From the NCBI GenBank assembly GCA_022511045.1, contig JAFLSF010000002.1:17930-73719 (forward strand): a stretch of 55,790 nt of DNA, read 5' to 3'. The DNA is from Prevotella sp. GTDB lineage: Bacteria > Bacteroidota > Bacteroidia > Bacteroidales > Bacteroidaceae. The position numbers and the translations under genes were made by a program. The first letter of the stretch is position 1; each line of letters starts with the position of its first letter. Under the pieces are notes generated by a model, which saw only the letters and a program-made list of their open reading frames with translations, had not been told where the DNA came from and ran no database searches. Shown one piece after another: positions 18,736 to 29,318 of the stretch.

Positions 18736-19569
18736 ATGGCAATTATGATAAAAGCGGACGAAGATAAAGTAACGAATGGCGGAAGTGCAATAGGGGAAGC
18801 TATTGGACACTATATGGAATTAGTTGTTCAAGATTATATTAGTTCTTTTTTAGAAAAATATCCTTGTCATTTCCTTAAAGAAATTGGCTATAATAAAAAT
18901 ACTGGTAAGACGAGTAAGAAATTGTTATTATATGATAACTTTGGTAATGATTATAATATTGATGGCGTTATTACCAACGAGTCAATGCAGCCTTTAGTCT
19001 TGCTAGAAAGTAAATATATACGATATAAAAAACATAATAGAGATAAAGGCAGTTGGATTTGCAATGCACATTCAGCAATAAGGAAAAGATACCCAAGTAT
19101 TCGTTCTTCAATAGCGGTATTAGCTGGTAGTTGGAGTAAGACTTCTTTAGCTATGATAAAAAGCTATGATGTCAATGTGTTCTTAATAGATTTTTCCCTT
19201 ATTTCTAAATTGTTAAAAGAAAAGGGCGTTAATTTTGAATGGGAAGAAAAAGGATATTCAAAAGCATTAGATGCTTGGGAAAAATATTGTAGTCTAACAG
19301 AAGAAGAAAAGTATGAAATAGCAGTAAAAATGGTGGACACAATTAAAGATGACCTTTTTTATTTGCTGGAAACAGTATTAGATGACACCAAGCCTAGAAA
19401 CATAAAACAAATTACAGTAGAAATACACACAACGAAAGGTGAAATTAAATCTATGAAGTTCGATAACATAGACAAAACTATAGAATATTTATCTGATTTC
19501 TCAATTGACGAATTATTTGATACCGCTTCATTTGTATCTATTTTTGATGTACCAACTAAAGATAAATAA
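18736..19569 (+). CDS. Putative type II restriction endonuclease (PD-(D/E)XK-like)
   Basis: Directly abuts the methyltransferase stop (TAA ATG); NIDGVITNESMQPLVLLESKYIRYKKH fits D-x(n)-ExK. Confidence 0.75.
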   Translation: MAIMIKADEDKVTNGGSAIGEAIGHYMELVVQDYISSFLEKYPCHFLKEIGYNKNTGKTSKKLLLYDNFGNDYNIDGVITNESMQPLVLLESKYIRYKKHNRDKGSWICNAHSAIRKRYPSIRSSIAVLAGSWSKTSLAMIKSYDVNVFLIDFSLISKLLKEKGVNFEWEEKGYSKALDAWEKYCSLTEEEKYEIAVKMVDTIKDDLFYLLETVLDDTKPRNIKQITVEIHTTKGEIKSMKFDNIDKTIEYLSDFSIDELFDTASFVSIFDVPTKDK

Positions 19570-19644
19570 TATAAGGTTTTATTTATAAGAAAAATAGTAA
19601 AGTAACTCACTACTTTTGTTACTATCTATGAGACACGCAAGATT

Positions 19645-20628
19645 ATGAAAAAACTACGATGGGGTTTCATCGGATGCGGTGAAGTAACGGAAATAAAAAG
19701 TGGTCCAGCATTTTCGGAGGTGAACGGCTCGGAGGTGGTGGCGGTGATGAGCCGACAGGAGCAGCGAGCACGCAGTTATGCTGAGCGGCATAACATCAAG
19801 AAATGGTATACCGATGCCCAAGAGTTGATAGACGACCCAGATGTAAATGCAGTATATGTGGCCACGCCGCCGTCAAGTCATGCTACTTTTGCTATTATGG
19901 CTATGCGGGCTGGTAAACCAGTGTATGTGGAGAAACCGTTGGCAGCTAACTACGAGGATTGTGTCCGCATCAATCGCGTTAGTGAGGAAACGGGTATGCC
20001 GTGTTTCGTTGCTTATTATCGACGCTATATGCCGTACTTTCTGAAAGTGAGGGAGATTATCGACGAGGGGATTATCGGAAACATAGTCAGCGTACAGATA
20101 CGCTTTGCCGTTCCGCCCCGCGAGGTGGACTATGCCGAGGACGGACAATTGCCTTGGCGTTTGCAGCCCGATATTGCGGGAGGCGGCTACTTCTATGATA
20201 TGGCGCCTCATCAGTTAGACTTGTTGCAACATTTCTTCGGTGTGATAACTGAGGCACGAGGTATCTGTGCTAATCGTGGCCATTTGTATGGAGTGGAGGA
20301 TACTGTGAGTGCCTGCTTCCAATTTGAGGGTGGACTACCAGGTAGCGGTTCGTGGAGTTTTGTTGCCTACGAGTCGGCTCGTGAAGATCGCATAGAGGTT
20401 ATCGGTGACAAAGGAATGATATGTTTCTCCGTATTTGACTTCCAGCCCATTAGACTACATACTGCTGAAGGCTCGCAGGTGATAGAGATACCCAACCCCA
20501 AGTATGTGCAGTATCCTATCATCAAGAATGTTTGCGAGCATTTGCAGGGTATTGGTAATTGTAATAGTACCAGTGTGTCTGCTACCCTTACGAATTGGGC
20601 GATGGATCGTATATTAGGAAAGTTCTGA
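19645..20628 (+). CDS. Gfo/Idh/MocA family oxidoreductase
   Basis: RWGFIGCGEVTEIKSGPAF, VYVEKPLAANYEDC. Confidence 0.95.
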   Translation: MKKLRWGFIGCGEVTEIKSGPAFSEVNGSEVVAVMSRQEQRARSYAERHNIKKWYTDAQELIDDPDVNAVYVATPPSSHATFAIMAMRAGKPVYVEKPLAANYEDCVRINRVSEETGMPCFVAYYRRYMPYFLKVREIIDEGIIGNIVSVQIRFAVPPREVDYAEDGQLPWRLQPDIAGGGYFYDMAPHQLDLLQHFFGVITEARGICANRGHLYGVEDTVSACFQFEGGLPGSGSWSFVAYESAREDRIEVIGDKGMICFSVFDFQPIRLHTAEGSQVIEIPNPKYVQYPIIKNVCEHLQGIGNCNSTSVSATLTNWAMDRILGKF

Positions 20629-20635
20629 GGATGGG

Positions 20636-21775
20636 ATGAGGCAGGCGTTGATATTCATATTGCTGCTGATAGGTGTGGAACTAAAAGCTCAGGATTCCAT
20701 ATCTGTGATAGGTGTGGAGCGAGCAGTCCAAGACCCCATATCAGTGGTTGAACAGCCTGAAAAGATAAGTTGGCTCAAACGGGTTATTCGCGGTTTTAGT
20801 TATATCGACACCAATTATGTGGAACCTCAGCATTACAACTGGTCTGTGATGATGCAAGCTACTTATAACTACGACCTTTATAGCCTGAGTGCTGTGGGTG
20901 GAAACGGACACTCCATCACTTTTTCAACGACTCCCACGATAAAGGTTGGGCCTTATTTCGGATGGCGATGGGTGTTTTTAGGGTATACTATAGACTTGCG
21001 CCATGTCAATATAACTCGCAACACTAAGACTTTCGATTTTAGTTTTTATAGTGCCCAAATAGGTGCTGACATTTATTATCGTCGCACGGGTAGTGATTAC
21101 GAAATACGCAATTTAGATTTGGGCCGTGCCGTTAGTACCCGTGCTTTGGAGGGAGTGCTTTTTGATGGCATCAATGTGGGAATTACGGGTATTACGGCTT
21201 ATTATATTTTCAACCATCAGCGTTTCTCTTATCCAGCAGCCTTCAACCAGAGCACCTGTCAGAAAATAAGTTGTGGTTCGTGGATGGCGGGATTGGGCTA
21301 CCTGCGTAATAGCATCAGCTTTGACTATAACAAGTTGCAGGAGCTGATAGACCAACGGACCGTTGGAGAGGATGTGAGTTTGGACGACGGTTTGAAGTTT
21401 AATAGCGTGAAGCATTTAGATGTCAGTTTCTCGTTGGGCTATGGCTACAACTGGGTGTTTGCTAAGAACTGGTTACTTGCTGGTAGTCTGTCTATGGCTC
21501 TGGCTTATAAAAGTACTCGCAGTGAGTCGGACGGTAGTGAGCCCCACTTGAATTTAAGCGTGTTCAAGATGTCGAACCTCAATATCGACGGTATTGGGCG
21601 TTTCGGATTGGTATGGAATAATACCCGTTGGTATGCTGGCACATCAGCTATCGTCCGTGTTTACAACTATAAGCAGGACCGCATTGCCGCACACAATATC
21701 TTCGGTAGCCTTAATATCTATGCAGGCTATAACTTTGGTGCGAGGTCGGCATATAAAAAGAAAGGTAAGAAATAA
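20636..21775 (+). CDS. DUF4421-like outer-membrane-associated protein
   Basis: Signal peptide, IDTNYVEPQHYNWSVMMQATYNYDLYSL, beta-rich repeats ending YAGYNFGARSAYKKKGKK. Confidence 0.7.
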   Translation: MRQALIFILLLIGVELKAQDSISVIGVERAVQDPISVVEQPEKISWLKRVIRGFSYIDTNYVEPQHYNWSVMMQATYNYDLYSLSAVGGNGHSITFSTTPTIKVGPYFGWRWVFLGYTIDLRHVNITRNTKTFDFSFYSAQIGADIYYRRTGSDYEIRNLDLGRAVSTRALEGVLFDGINVGITGITAYYIFNHQRFSYPAAFNQSTCQKISCGSWMAGLGYLRNSISFDYNKLQELIDQRTVGEDVSLDDGLKFNSVKHLDVSFSLGYGYNWVFAKNWLLAGSLSMALAYKSTRSESDGSEPHLNLSVFKMSNLNIDGIGRFGLVWNNTRWYAGTSAIVRVYNYKQDRIAAHNIFGSLNIYAGYNFGARSAYKKKGKK

Positions 21776-21784
21776 AGGAGCAAA

Positions 21785-22636
21785 ATGAACGGCATAAACG
21801 GATGGATAATGGGTTGCCTGCTGACCTTATGTTCGGTAAGTGTCGTAGGACAGACATATCAGAAGAGTGATAGCGTGGCGATATGCCGTCTGTTGCGCGA
21901 AGCACCGCAAGATGCCAATACGCTATGGTTTGCTCGTCACTTCTTAGGAAAGCCTTATGTGGCATATACGTTGGAGGTGAACGAACAGGAACAACTGGTG
22001 GTAAATACCCGACAAATGGATTGTACTACATTGGTGGAAACCGTAGTGGCGTTGACTTTATGTAGACAAGAGAATAAGAAACAATGGGAGGACTATTTGG
22101 ATATGCTGACCATGCTTCGCTATCGTCAAGGAATGTTGCAAGGATATACATCACGGCTACACTATTTCTCAGATTGGATTGATGACAAAGAGCGTGTGCA
22201 ACTCGTCAAAGAGATACAGGAACCTTGTTCGTCGTTCACTGCTGTACAGCATATTAGCGTAGACTATATGAGTCATCATCCTACGGCATATCGGGCGTTG
22301 AAAGCTCACCCCAAATGGGTAGAAACTATCCGTCAACAGGAACAGGCAATAACAGGTTGGATGCGTAAATATATCCCTAAGGCAGAAGTGGGAAACGGAC
22401 AAGAACTGAGAGAGATAGTGAGAGATGGCGACATCATTGCCATTACGACCGATAAAGAGGGGCTGGATATTGCTCATTTGGGCTTTGCCGTGTGGCGACA
22501 AGATGGGCTCCATTTGTTGAATGCCTCACAATTACATAAAAAAGTAGTAGAGGAACCGATGACGCTTGGACGCTATTTGCAAAAGCATCCCCGTCATACG
22601 GGAATCCGAATAATTAGAATAAAAGAACATAAATAA
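21785..22636 (+). CDS. DUF1460-like (N-acetylmuramoyl-L-alanine amidase-like) secreted protein
   Basis: MDCTTLVETVVALTLCR, GDIIAITTDKEGLDIAHLGFAVWRQDGLHLLNAS. Confidence 0.8.
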   Translation: MNGINGWIMGCLLTLCSVSVVGQTYQKSDSVAICRLLREAPQDANTLWFARHFLGKPYVAYTLEVNEQEQLVVNTRQMDCTTLVETVVALTLCRQENKKQWEDYLDMLTMLRYRQGMLQGYTSRLHYFSDWIDDKERVQLVKEIQEPCSSFTAVQHISVDYMSHHPTAYRALKAHPKWVETIRQQEQAITGWMRKYIPKAEVGNGQELREIVRDGDIIAITTDKEGLDIAHLGFAVWRQDGLHLLNASQLHKKVVEEPMTLGRYLQKHPRHTGIRIIRIKEHK

Positions 22637-22646
22637 AGCGAAACCA

Positions 22647-23042
22647 ATGGAATTACCTGATTTTATGAATTACGCCAACAAGTTCACACAGACGGACTTC
22701 GTTGAGAAAATAGCCCGCATAGCTAAGCGTGCAGGTGCTAAGTTAGTTTATGCAGCTTTGATACTCTATTACACATTGCAAAGCGACAAGGTCAGCGCAA
22801 CGAATAAAGCAATGATTATCGGCGCGTTAGGCTATATGATTAGTCCGCTGGATGTTGTGCCAGATGCCATTCCCATAGCAGGTTTAACGGACGATTTGGC
22901 CGTGTTGCTGTTTGTGCTGAAGAAGGTCTGGACGGACATAGACCCCGATATTCAGACGAAAGCTAAGGAACGTTTGTCGAAGTGGTTTGATGAAGACGAA
23001 ATCGCGGAAATAAACGATACTGACCTTTTCAAGGAAGAATGA
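22647..23042 (+). CDS. YkvA/DUF1232 family membrane protein
   Basis: IIGALGYMISPLDVVPDAIPIAGLTDDLAVL. Confidence 0.9.
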   Translation: MELPDFMNYANKFTQTDFVEKIARIAKRAGAKLVYAALILYYTLQSDKVSATNKAMIIGALGYMISPLDVVPDAIPIAGLTDDLAVLLFVLKKVWTDIDPDIQTKAKERLSKWFDEDEIAEINDTDLFKEE

Positions 23043-24613
23043 CGCAGGAGTATCAGTTGAGGGTGCTGCCACACGTGGCTGTCAACGAGCAGTCGCTGAG
23101 TGCTCACGTGGCCGAGGAATATGGTTTTGACGTCAGAACCATTACTGCAGTACGTGTTCTCCGCCGTAGCATTGATGCTCGCCAACGGACTATTTTTGTC
23201 AACCTGAAAGTTCGCGTCTATGTCAACGAGTTACCTGCGAACGATGAATACCAACATATCGACTATCCTGACGTTAGCGATTGCCCACAGGTGGTTGTGG
23301 TGGGTGCTGGTCCTGGTGGCCTTTTTGCCGCCCTTCGTCTAATAGAACTTGGTTTGCGTCCTATAGTGGTGGAACGTGGCAAGGATGTACATGAGCGAAA
23401 ACGCGACTTGTCGCAGATTACCAAAACGCAGCAGGTAGACCCCGAAAGCAATTATTGTTTTGGTGAAGGAGGTGCTGGAGCCTATAGCGACGGTAAGTTG
23501 TACACCCGTTCTAAGAAACGTGGCTCGACGGAAAAAATCCTCAACGTGTTTTGTCAGCATGGTGCTTCGACCAGTATCTTAGCCGATGCCCATCCGCATA
23601 TCGGTACAGATAAGTTGCCGAGGGTCATAGAGAATATGCGCAACACCATTCTTCGTTCTGGTGGAGAAGTGCATTTCCAGATGAAGATGACAAAACTTCT
23701 GCTCGAAGACGACAGAGTTATTGGCGTGGAAGCAGTAAGTCAATCACCAATCTCCAATTATGAATGTCAGTTTTTCGGCCCTGTTATTCTTGCTACAGGT
23801 CATTCTGCCAGAGATGTCTACCGCTACTTGGCTGAAAACCAAATAGCGTTGGAGCCTAAAGGTATAGCAGTTGGCGTCCGTTTGGAACATCCCTCTGAAC
23901 TGATAGACCAAATACAATACCACAACCGACAGGGTAGGGGACGTTACCTGCCTGCGGCAGAATACGCATTTGTCAAGCAGGTAAATGGCCGGGGAGTCTA
24001 TTCTTTCTGTATGTGTCCTGGCGGTTTTGTCATCCCTGCTGCTACCGACAGAGAACAGATAGTAGTCAATGGTATGAGTCCCTCCAATAGGGGAGGCCAG
24101 TGGTCAAATAGTGGTATGGTGGTAGAATTGCGGACTGATGATGTGGAAGGAGACGACCCTCTGCGTATGATGCGCTATCAGGAAACACTGGAGCAAACCT
24201 GCTGGCAACAGGGAAACAGAAAGCAGACGGCTCCTGCACAGCGTATGGCCGACTTCGTAAACAATCGGTTGAGTTATGATTTGCCAAAGAGTTCGTATGC
24301 GCCAGGCCTGTTGTCGTCGCCTCTGCATTTCTGGATGCCTGAGGGTATTGCCCGCCGACTACAAGAAGGATTCAAGGATTTTGGACGCATCAGTCATGGA
24401 TTCTTGACTAACGAGGCCGTGATGATTGGTGTGGAAACGCGTACCTCAAGTCCTGTTAGAATTCTAAGAGAGCCAGATACTCTGATGCATGTTCGGCTGA
24501 AAGGATTGTTCCCTTGTGGCGAAGGAGCGGGCTATGCTGGTGGCATCGTTTCAGCTGGAGTAGACGGAGAACGATGCGCAGAGATGTGCGCTGCATTTAT
24601 AAAAGGCTGTTAA
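23039..24613 (+). CDS. FAD-dependent NAD(P) oxidoreductase (uncharacterized dehydrogenase family)
   Basis: VVVVGAGPGGLFAALRLIELGLRPIVVERGKDV; GEGAGYAGGIVSAGVDG. Confidence 0.9.
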   Translation: MTQEYQLRVLPHVAVNEQSLSAHVAEEYGFDVRTITAVRVLRRSIDARQRTIFVNLKVRVYVNELPANDEYQHIDYPDVSDCPQVVVVGAGPGGLFAALRLIELGLRPIVVERGKDVHERKRDLSQITKTQQVDPESNYCFGEGGAGAYSDGKLYTRSKKRGSTEKILNVFCQHGASTSILADAHPHIGTDKLPRVIENMRNTILRSGGEVHFQMKMTKLLLEDDRVIGVEAVSQSPISNYECQFFGPVILATGHSARDVYRYLAENQIALEPKGIAVGVRLEHPSELIDQIQYHNRQGRGRYLPAAEYAFVKQVNGRGVYSFCMCPGGFVIPAATDREQIVVNGMSPSNRGGQWSNSGMVVELRTDDVEGDDPLRMMRYQETLEQTCWQQGNRKQTAPAQRMADFVNNRLSYDLPKSSYAPGLLSSPLHFWMPEGIARRLQEGFKDFGRISHGFLTNEAVMIGVETRTSSPVRILREPDTLMHVRLKGLFPCGEGAGYAGGIVSAGVDGERCAEMCAAFIKGC

Positions 24614-25175
24614 GCCTGTTGCGAAGCTCATCGGCTTCGCTTTTTCTTATTGAGAGCACAATCTCGCAAGTATTGTCGTAACTTTGTTTGATGATGCGAG
24701 GTTGCATCTCTTTGACAATGCGCATCACGTCATTCATTTGAGGATAGGCAAAGGAATAATTGACAACATCCTCCACTTGTCGCGTTTCAACGGTTGCATG
24801 GCTGATGGCATCTGCCGCCGCCTCGCGATAAGCGACTATCAAACCACTGGTTCCCAAATTGACACCTCCGTAATAACGTACTACTACGATGAGAATGTCC
24901 GTCAATTCATTGGAATTGATTTGCCCGAGAATGGGTTTGCCTGCCGTAGATGAAGGTTCTCCGTCATCGTTGGCTCGAAACTCTGTGCGTTCAGCTCCGA
25001 GCATATAGGCATAGCAGACGTGGCGGGCATCATAGTACTTTTTGCGATAGGAGGCTATGATGTCTTTTATCTCATCAGTAGTGCTGACAGGATGGGCAAA
25101 AGCGAGGAACTTACTCCGCTTCTCGGTGTAATATCCCTCGCTTACCGCCTTGATGGTTTTATACTCGTCGAGCAT
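24597..25175 (-). CDS. YigZ/IMPACT family protein
   Basis: KRSKFLAFAHPV, ARHVCYAYMLG, NDDGEPSSTAGKPIL, DILIVVVRYYGGVNLGTSGLIVAYREAA. Confidence 0.95.
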   Translation of the reverse strand: MLDEYKTIKAVSEGYYTEKRSKFLAFAHPVSTTDEIKDIIASYRKKYYDARHVCYAYMLGAERTEFRANDDGEPSSTAGKPILGQINSNELTDILIVVVRYYGGVNLGTSGLIVAYREAAADAISHATVETRQVEDVVNYSFAYPQMNDVMRIVKEMQPRIIKQSYDNTCEIVLSIRKSEADELRNRLNSLL

Positions 25176-25232
25176 GCGCCAAATGTCCAGATAATATTAG
25201 AATATCCCCAAAGATATATTTCTTCCAATAAC

Positions 25233-26480
25233 TTAGCTGAGTTTATGGATAACAAGGCCAGAGCGCAGTTTCGGCTCGAACCAAGTTGCCTTCGGAGGCA
25301 TAATCTTACCCGAATCGGCTATGTCCATAATCTGCTGCATAGTGACGGGATAGAGAGCAAGGGCGGCCCTCATTTCGCCCGAGTCGACTCGACGCTTCAA
25401 TTCACCCAAACCGCGCAGTCCGCCGACGAAGTCAATACGTTTCGAGGAGCGCAAGTCGCCAATGTTCAAAATCTCGTCAAGGATAAGACGGCTGGAGATG
25501 TCTACATCCAATACGCCAATGGGGTCAGTGTTGTCATAAGTACCCTCCTTAGCAACAAGGCTGTACCAATGCTGGTCGAAATAGAGGGAGAATTCGTGCA
25601 GACGGGCGGGCTTGTAGATTTCCGTACCTTTATCCTCGACGGTGAAGTTTGCTTGCAGGGCAGCAAGGAACTCCTCCGATGACAAGCCGTTAAGGTCTTT
25701 CACTACACGGTTGTAGTCGAGAATAGTCAATTGAGAGGCTTGGAAGCAAACAGCCATAAAGAAGTTATACTCCTCGTCACCCTTGTGGTTGGGGTTCTGT
25801 TTCTGCTTCTCGGCACCTACGAGGGCGGCTGCTGCCGAGCGATGATGCCCGTCGGCAATATAGAGACTCGGCATCTTGGCAAACTCATCAGTAATGGTCT
25901 GCATATCCGTATCGTCTTCAATCACCCAGAATTGGTGGCGGAAACCGTCTATGGGGGCGATGAAGTCGTAGACTGGCTCCGTCTTGGCATAGCGCATAAT
26001 AAGTTCGTCAAGTACCTGATTGTCGGGATAAGCAAAGAATACAGGCTCAATATTAGCATTGTTCACGCGGACATGCTTCATGCGGTCCTCCTCCTTGTCG
26101 CGACGTGTCAGTTCGTGCTTCTTGATATTACCCTTCATGTAGTCGTCCGTATGGGCACACACCACCAGGCCATATTGCGTTTTCTGGTTCATGGTCTGGG
26201 CATATATATAATAATGTTCGCGAGTGTCTTGAACGAGCCATCCCTTGTCTTGGAATGTTTGGAAATTCTCTGCGGCCTTTTCATAGACGCGTGGGTCGTA
26301 TTCCGAAGTGCCTACGGGGAAGTCAATCTCGGGTTTGATAATATGATAGAGGCTCTTTTCGTTGTCACCTGCCTCGGCTCGTGCCTCCTCAGAGTCCAGT
26401 ACGTCGTAAGGGCGGCTCTCTACCTGCTCCACCAGTTCGCGCGGTGGGCGTATTCCTTTAAATGGTTTAATGATAGCCAT
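25233..26480 (-). CDS. DUF1015 family protein
   Basis: IKPFKGIRPPRELVEQVESRPYDVL, YIADGHHRSAAA. Confidence 0.92.
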   Translation of the reverse strand: MAIIKPFKGIRPPRELVEQVESRPYDVLDSEEARAEAGDNEKSLYHIIKPEIDFPVGTSEYDPRVYEKAAENFQTFQDKGWLVQDTREHYYIYAQTMNQKTQYGLVVCAHTDDYMKGNIKKHELTRRDKEEDRMKHVRVNNANIEPVFFAYPDNQVLDELIMRYAKTEPVYDFIAPIDGFRHQFWVIEDDTDMQTITDEFAKMPSLYIADGHHRSAAAALVGAEKQKQNPNHKGDEEYNFFMAVCFQASQLTILDYNRVVKDLNGLSSEEFLAALQANFTVEDKGTEIYKPARLHEFSLYFDQHWYSLVAKEGTYDNTDPIGVLDVDISSRLILDEILNIGDLRSSKRIDFVGGLRGLGELKRRVDSGEMRAALALYPVTMQQIMDIADSGKIMPPKATWFEPKLRSGLVIHKLS

Positions 26481-26517
26481 AATCGCTTGTCGTTAGTTGA
26501 TAATAGATTGTGGATAA

Positions 26518-26943
26518 TTACAAGTTAGCCTTGATTTGGTCGATGAGTTCCTGATACTCAGCGTCGGAGAGATACACCTGTCCAGGATTCATTTGGAACG
26601 TACCGCCGAAGTCGGGGCCGCCCTCGTACTTGGGAGCAAGGTGGAAGTGCAGATGTGAGAGTTTGTCGCTATAAGCACCATAGTTAATCTTCACAGGGTT
26701 GAAAGCTTTCTGCATGGCGCGTGTTACTTGGGCTACGTCAGCCATAAAGTCGTTGCGCTCTTGGTCAGACAATTCGTTGAGGTCGTTCACGTGGTCTTTG
26801 TAAGCCACGAGACAACGGCCGCGATAGGTCTGCTCTTTAAAGAGGAAGGCGCGGGAGACACGCAGTTGTGCAAACTCAATCATCAGATTGTGTAGAGTCT
26901 CGTTGTTTTGGCAGTACAGACACTGCTTGGGATCACTTTGCAT
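26518..26943 (-). CDS. HIT family protein
   Basis: HLHFHLAPKYEGGPDFG near a histidine-triad motif. Confidence 0.85.
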   Translation of the reverse strand: MQSDPKQCLYCQNNETLHNLMIEFAQLRVSRAFLFKEQTYRGRCLVAYKDHVNDLNELSDQERNDFMADVAQVTRAMQKAFNPVKINYGAYSDKLSHLHFHLAPKYEGGPDFGGTFQMNPGQVYLSDAEYQELIDQIKANL

Positions 26944-26973
26944 AGTTACTTAAATAGTTTTAGAGTTAATGAC

Positions 26974-29229
26974 TTATATTCTGTTTACCTGTTTTACTCC
27001 TTTGACGGTTCGTAATTTCTTGATAAGTGTCTCGAGGCGGGTGTTATCGTCAATCATCACCTCCAGATTGCCGCTGAACAGGCCGTCGTGCGAGTCGATG
27101 TTGATGCTCCGTAGCACTAACTTCTCGTCTCTCGAGATGATACTCGTCAAGTTGTTCACAATGCCAATATCGTCGTTGCCTATGACGCGTAGGGTTATGG
27201 CGTATTGGGAAGCGCCCTTACCGCTCCACTTGGCCTTGACGATGCGATAGCCGAAACGTTTTTTCAATTCTGGAGCATTGGGGCAGTCGTCGCGGTGAAT
27301 CTTAAATCCTCCGCTTGAAGTGACGAATCCGAACACCTTGTCGCCATAGATGGGCTGACAGCAGTGGGCCAACTGATAGTCTATGCCCTTGAGATTGCGG
27401 TCGATAACCAGCACATCATCAGACGAGGTATGTGTATGGGGTGCAAAATGGGAGTCTTCCAACACGAAGTTAGCAGCGCTCTCCGCCATGTTGTTACCCG
27501 TTACGGGCTGTTCGCCCTGTTGTATTTCCACGTAGCGGTCAATGACTGCGCTTGTGTCCAGCTCGCCTGCCGCTATTTGTCGATAAAACTCGCTGATTTC
27601 CTTGAAGCCTAACTTCTTGATGACCTGCTGCATGATAGACTCTTCTATCTCCACTTTGCGGTTCTTGAATTTCCGCTCCAGCATCTCTTTGGCAAAGAGG
27701 GCTTCTTTGGCCTGCGTTTCTTTCAGCGCCAAGCGAATCTTTGATTTGGCGCGCGAGGTCTTGGCTATATTTATCCAGTCCTGCTTGGGTTTCTGGTTCG
27801 AGGCCGTCATTATCTCCACTTGGTCGCCGCTTTGCAACTCTTGTCGGAGTGTCACGACCTTGCCACCTATGCGGGCTCCCACACAAGCGTTTCCTATCTT
27901 TGAGTGTATGTGATAGGCAAAATCGAGCACCGTTGCCCCTTTTGGGAACTTGAATAGGTCGCCCTTTGGAGTGAACACAAAAACTTCGTCCTCGTAGAGC
28001 TCCATTTTAAACTGGTCCATCGCCTCCAGCCCATCGCTGGTTTCCAACATGGAGCGTATGCCCGTAAGCCATTCGTCCAGCCCCGACTCTCCCTTGACAC
28101 CCTTGTAGCGCCAATGGGCTGCTACGCCGTGTTCGGCAATTTGGTCCATGCGTTCCGTGCGTATCTGAACCTCCACCCATTTTTGCTCGGGTCCGAGAAC
28201 CGTAATGTGCAGACTCTCATATCCGTTCGACTTGGGCACGGAGAGCCAGTCGCGCAAACGCTTGGGGTTGGGCTGATACATAGAGGTGACCAGCGCGAAA
28301 GCCTGCCAGCATTGCATGACCTCTGACCGATGGAACTCCTTTTCGTTCTCTTGAACGGAGCTGGGTGAGGTGTCGATAATGATACGAATGGCGAACAAGT
28401 CGTAGACACCCTCAAAGGGGCACTGCTGCTTCTTCATCTTCTGGCAGATGCTGTGGATGGACTTCGTGCGCCCCTTGATATGAAACGTAAGCCCAGCCTC
28501 CTTTAACCGTTCTTCTATGGGTTGGATGAAGCGTTTAATGTAGGCGTCGCGGCTCTGCTTCGTCTCGCTCAACTTCTCCTTGATGTGATAGTAAGCCTCG
28601 TGCTCCAAATATTTCAGCGACAAGTCCTCCAATTCTGACTTCAGCTTGTAGAGTCCCAATTTGTGGGCTAAAGGCGCATAGAGGTAAGCGGCCTCTTGGC
28701 TCACCTCCATCTTCTGTTGCTCCGACTCTTCTGGAACGTCGCGAATTTGGCGCATTAGGTTCACGCGGTCGGCAATCATTATCAAAATGACACGCGTGTC
28801 TTCGGCAAAAGACAATAGCAGGTTTCGGAAGTTCTCCGACTCTATTACAGGGTTTTTCTGGTAAAGTTCTTGAATACGATGCAAGCCATGCAGGATGCGG
28901 GCGACAGACTCTCCGAACATCTCCTGTACCTTGTCAATGGTCAGACTGCCCTCCTCCACGCTGGGGCGGAGCAATACTGCTAACACGCCGTCGCGGCGCA
29001 GCCCTATCTCGTCCACCATCAGCTGAGCCGTCTGGAAGGAGAGTAGAATGGGGTTCAAGCCGAACACGTTGCGCTGGAGCTGGTGCGTCTCAATGACCTG
29101 CAACAAATGACGGCGTATATGCTCCTCGTCGCCCTCGATGAGCGACGGAGCAATCAACTCGCGTATCTTTTGGTATAGCGCCAGCGTTTCCTCCCTTTCC
29201 TGTGGTGTGAATTCCAGTCTGTCTGTCAT
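26974..29229 (-). CDS. RelA/SpoT family (p)ppGpp synthetase/hydrolase
   Basis: HD-like domain, synthetase (IKGRTKSIHSICQKMKKQQCPFEGVYDLFAIRII), TGS (VFVFTPKGDLFKFPKGATVLDFAYHIHS), ACT. Confidence 0.95.
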   Translation of the reverse strand: MTDRLEFTPQEREETLALYQKIRELIAPSLIEGDEEHIRRHLLQVIETHQLQRNVFGLNPILLSFQTAQLMVDEIGLRRDGVLAVLLRPSVEEGSLTIDKVQEMFGESVARILHGLHRIQELYQKNPVIESENFRNLLLSFAEDTRVILIMIADRVNLMRQIRDVPEESEQQKMEVSQEAAYLYAPLAHKLGLYKLKSELEDLSLKYLEHEAYYHIKEKLSETKQSRDAYIKRFIQPIEERLKEAGLTFHIKGRTKSIHSICQKMKKQQCPFEGVYDLFAIRIIIDTSPSSVQENEKEFHRSEVMQCWQAFALVTSMYQPNPKRLRDWLSVPKSNGYESLHITVLGPEQKWVEVQIRTERMDQIAEHGVAAHWRYKGVKGESGLDEWLTGIRSMLETSDGLEAMDQFKMELYEDEVFVFTPKGDLFKFPKGATVLDFAYHIHSKIGNACVGARIGGKVVTLRQELQSGDQVEIMTASNQKPKQDWINIAKTSRAKSKIRLALKETQAKEALFAKEMLERKFKNRKVEIEESIMQQVIKKLGFKEISEFYRQIAAGELDTSAVIDRYVEIQQGEQPVTGNNMAESAANFVLEDSHFAPHTHTSSDDVLVIDRNLKGIDYQLAHCCQPIYGDKVFGFVTSSGGFKIHRDDCPNAPELKKRFGYRIVKAKWSGKGASQYAITLRVIGNDDIGIVNNLTSIISRDEKLVLRSINIDSHDGLFSGNLEVMIDDNTRLETLIKKLRTVKGVKQVNRI

Positions 29230-29318
29230 GTGGTCCGTTCGTTTTCGTTTGCAAATATAGCAAAAAAATCCGACATACGATATTCTTTTTAAAGAATTAA
29301 CGCTTCTACCCTTTTTAT

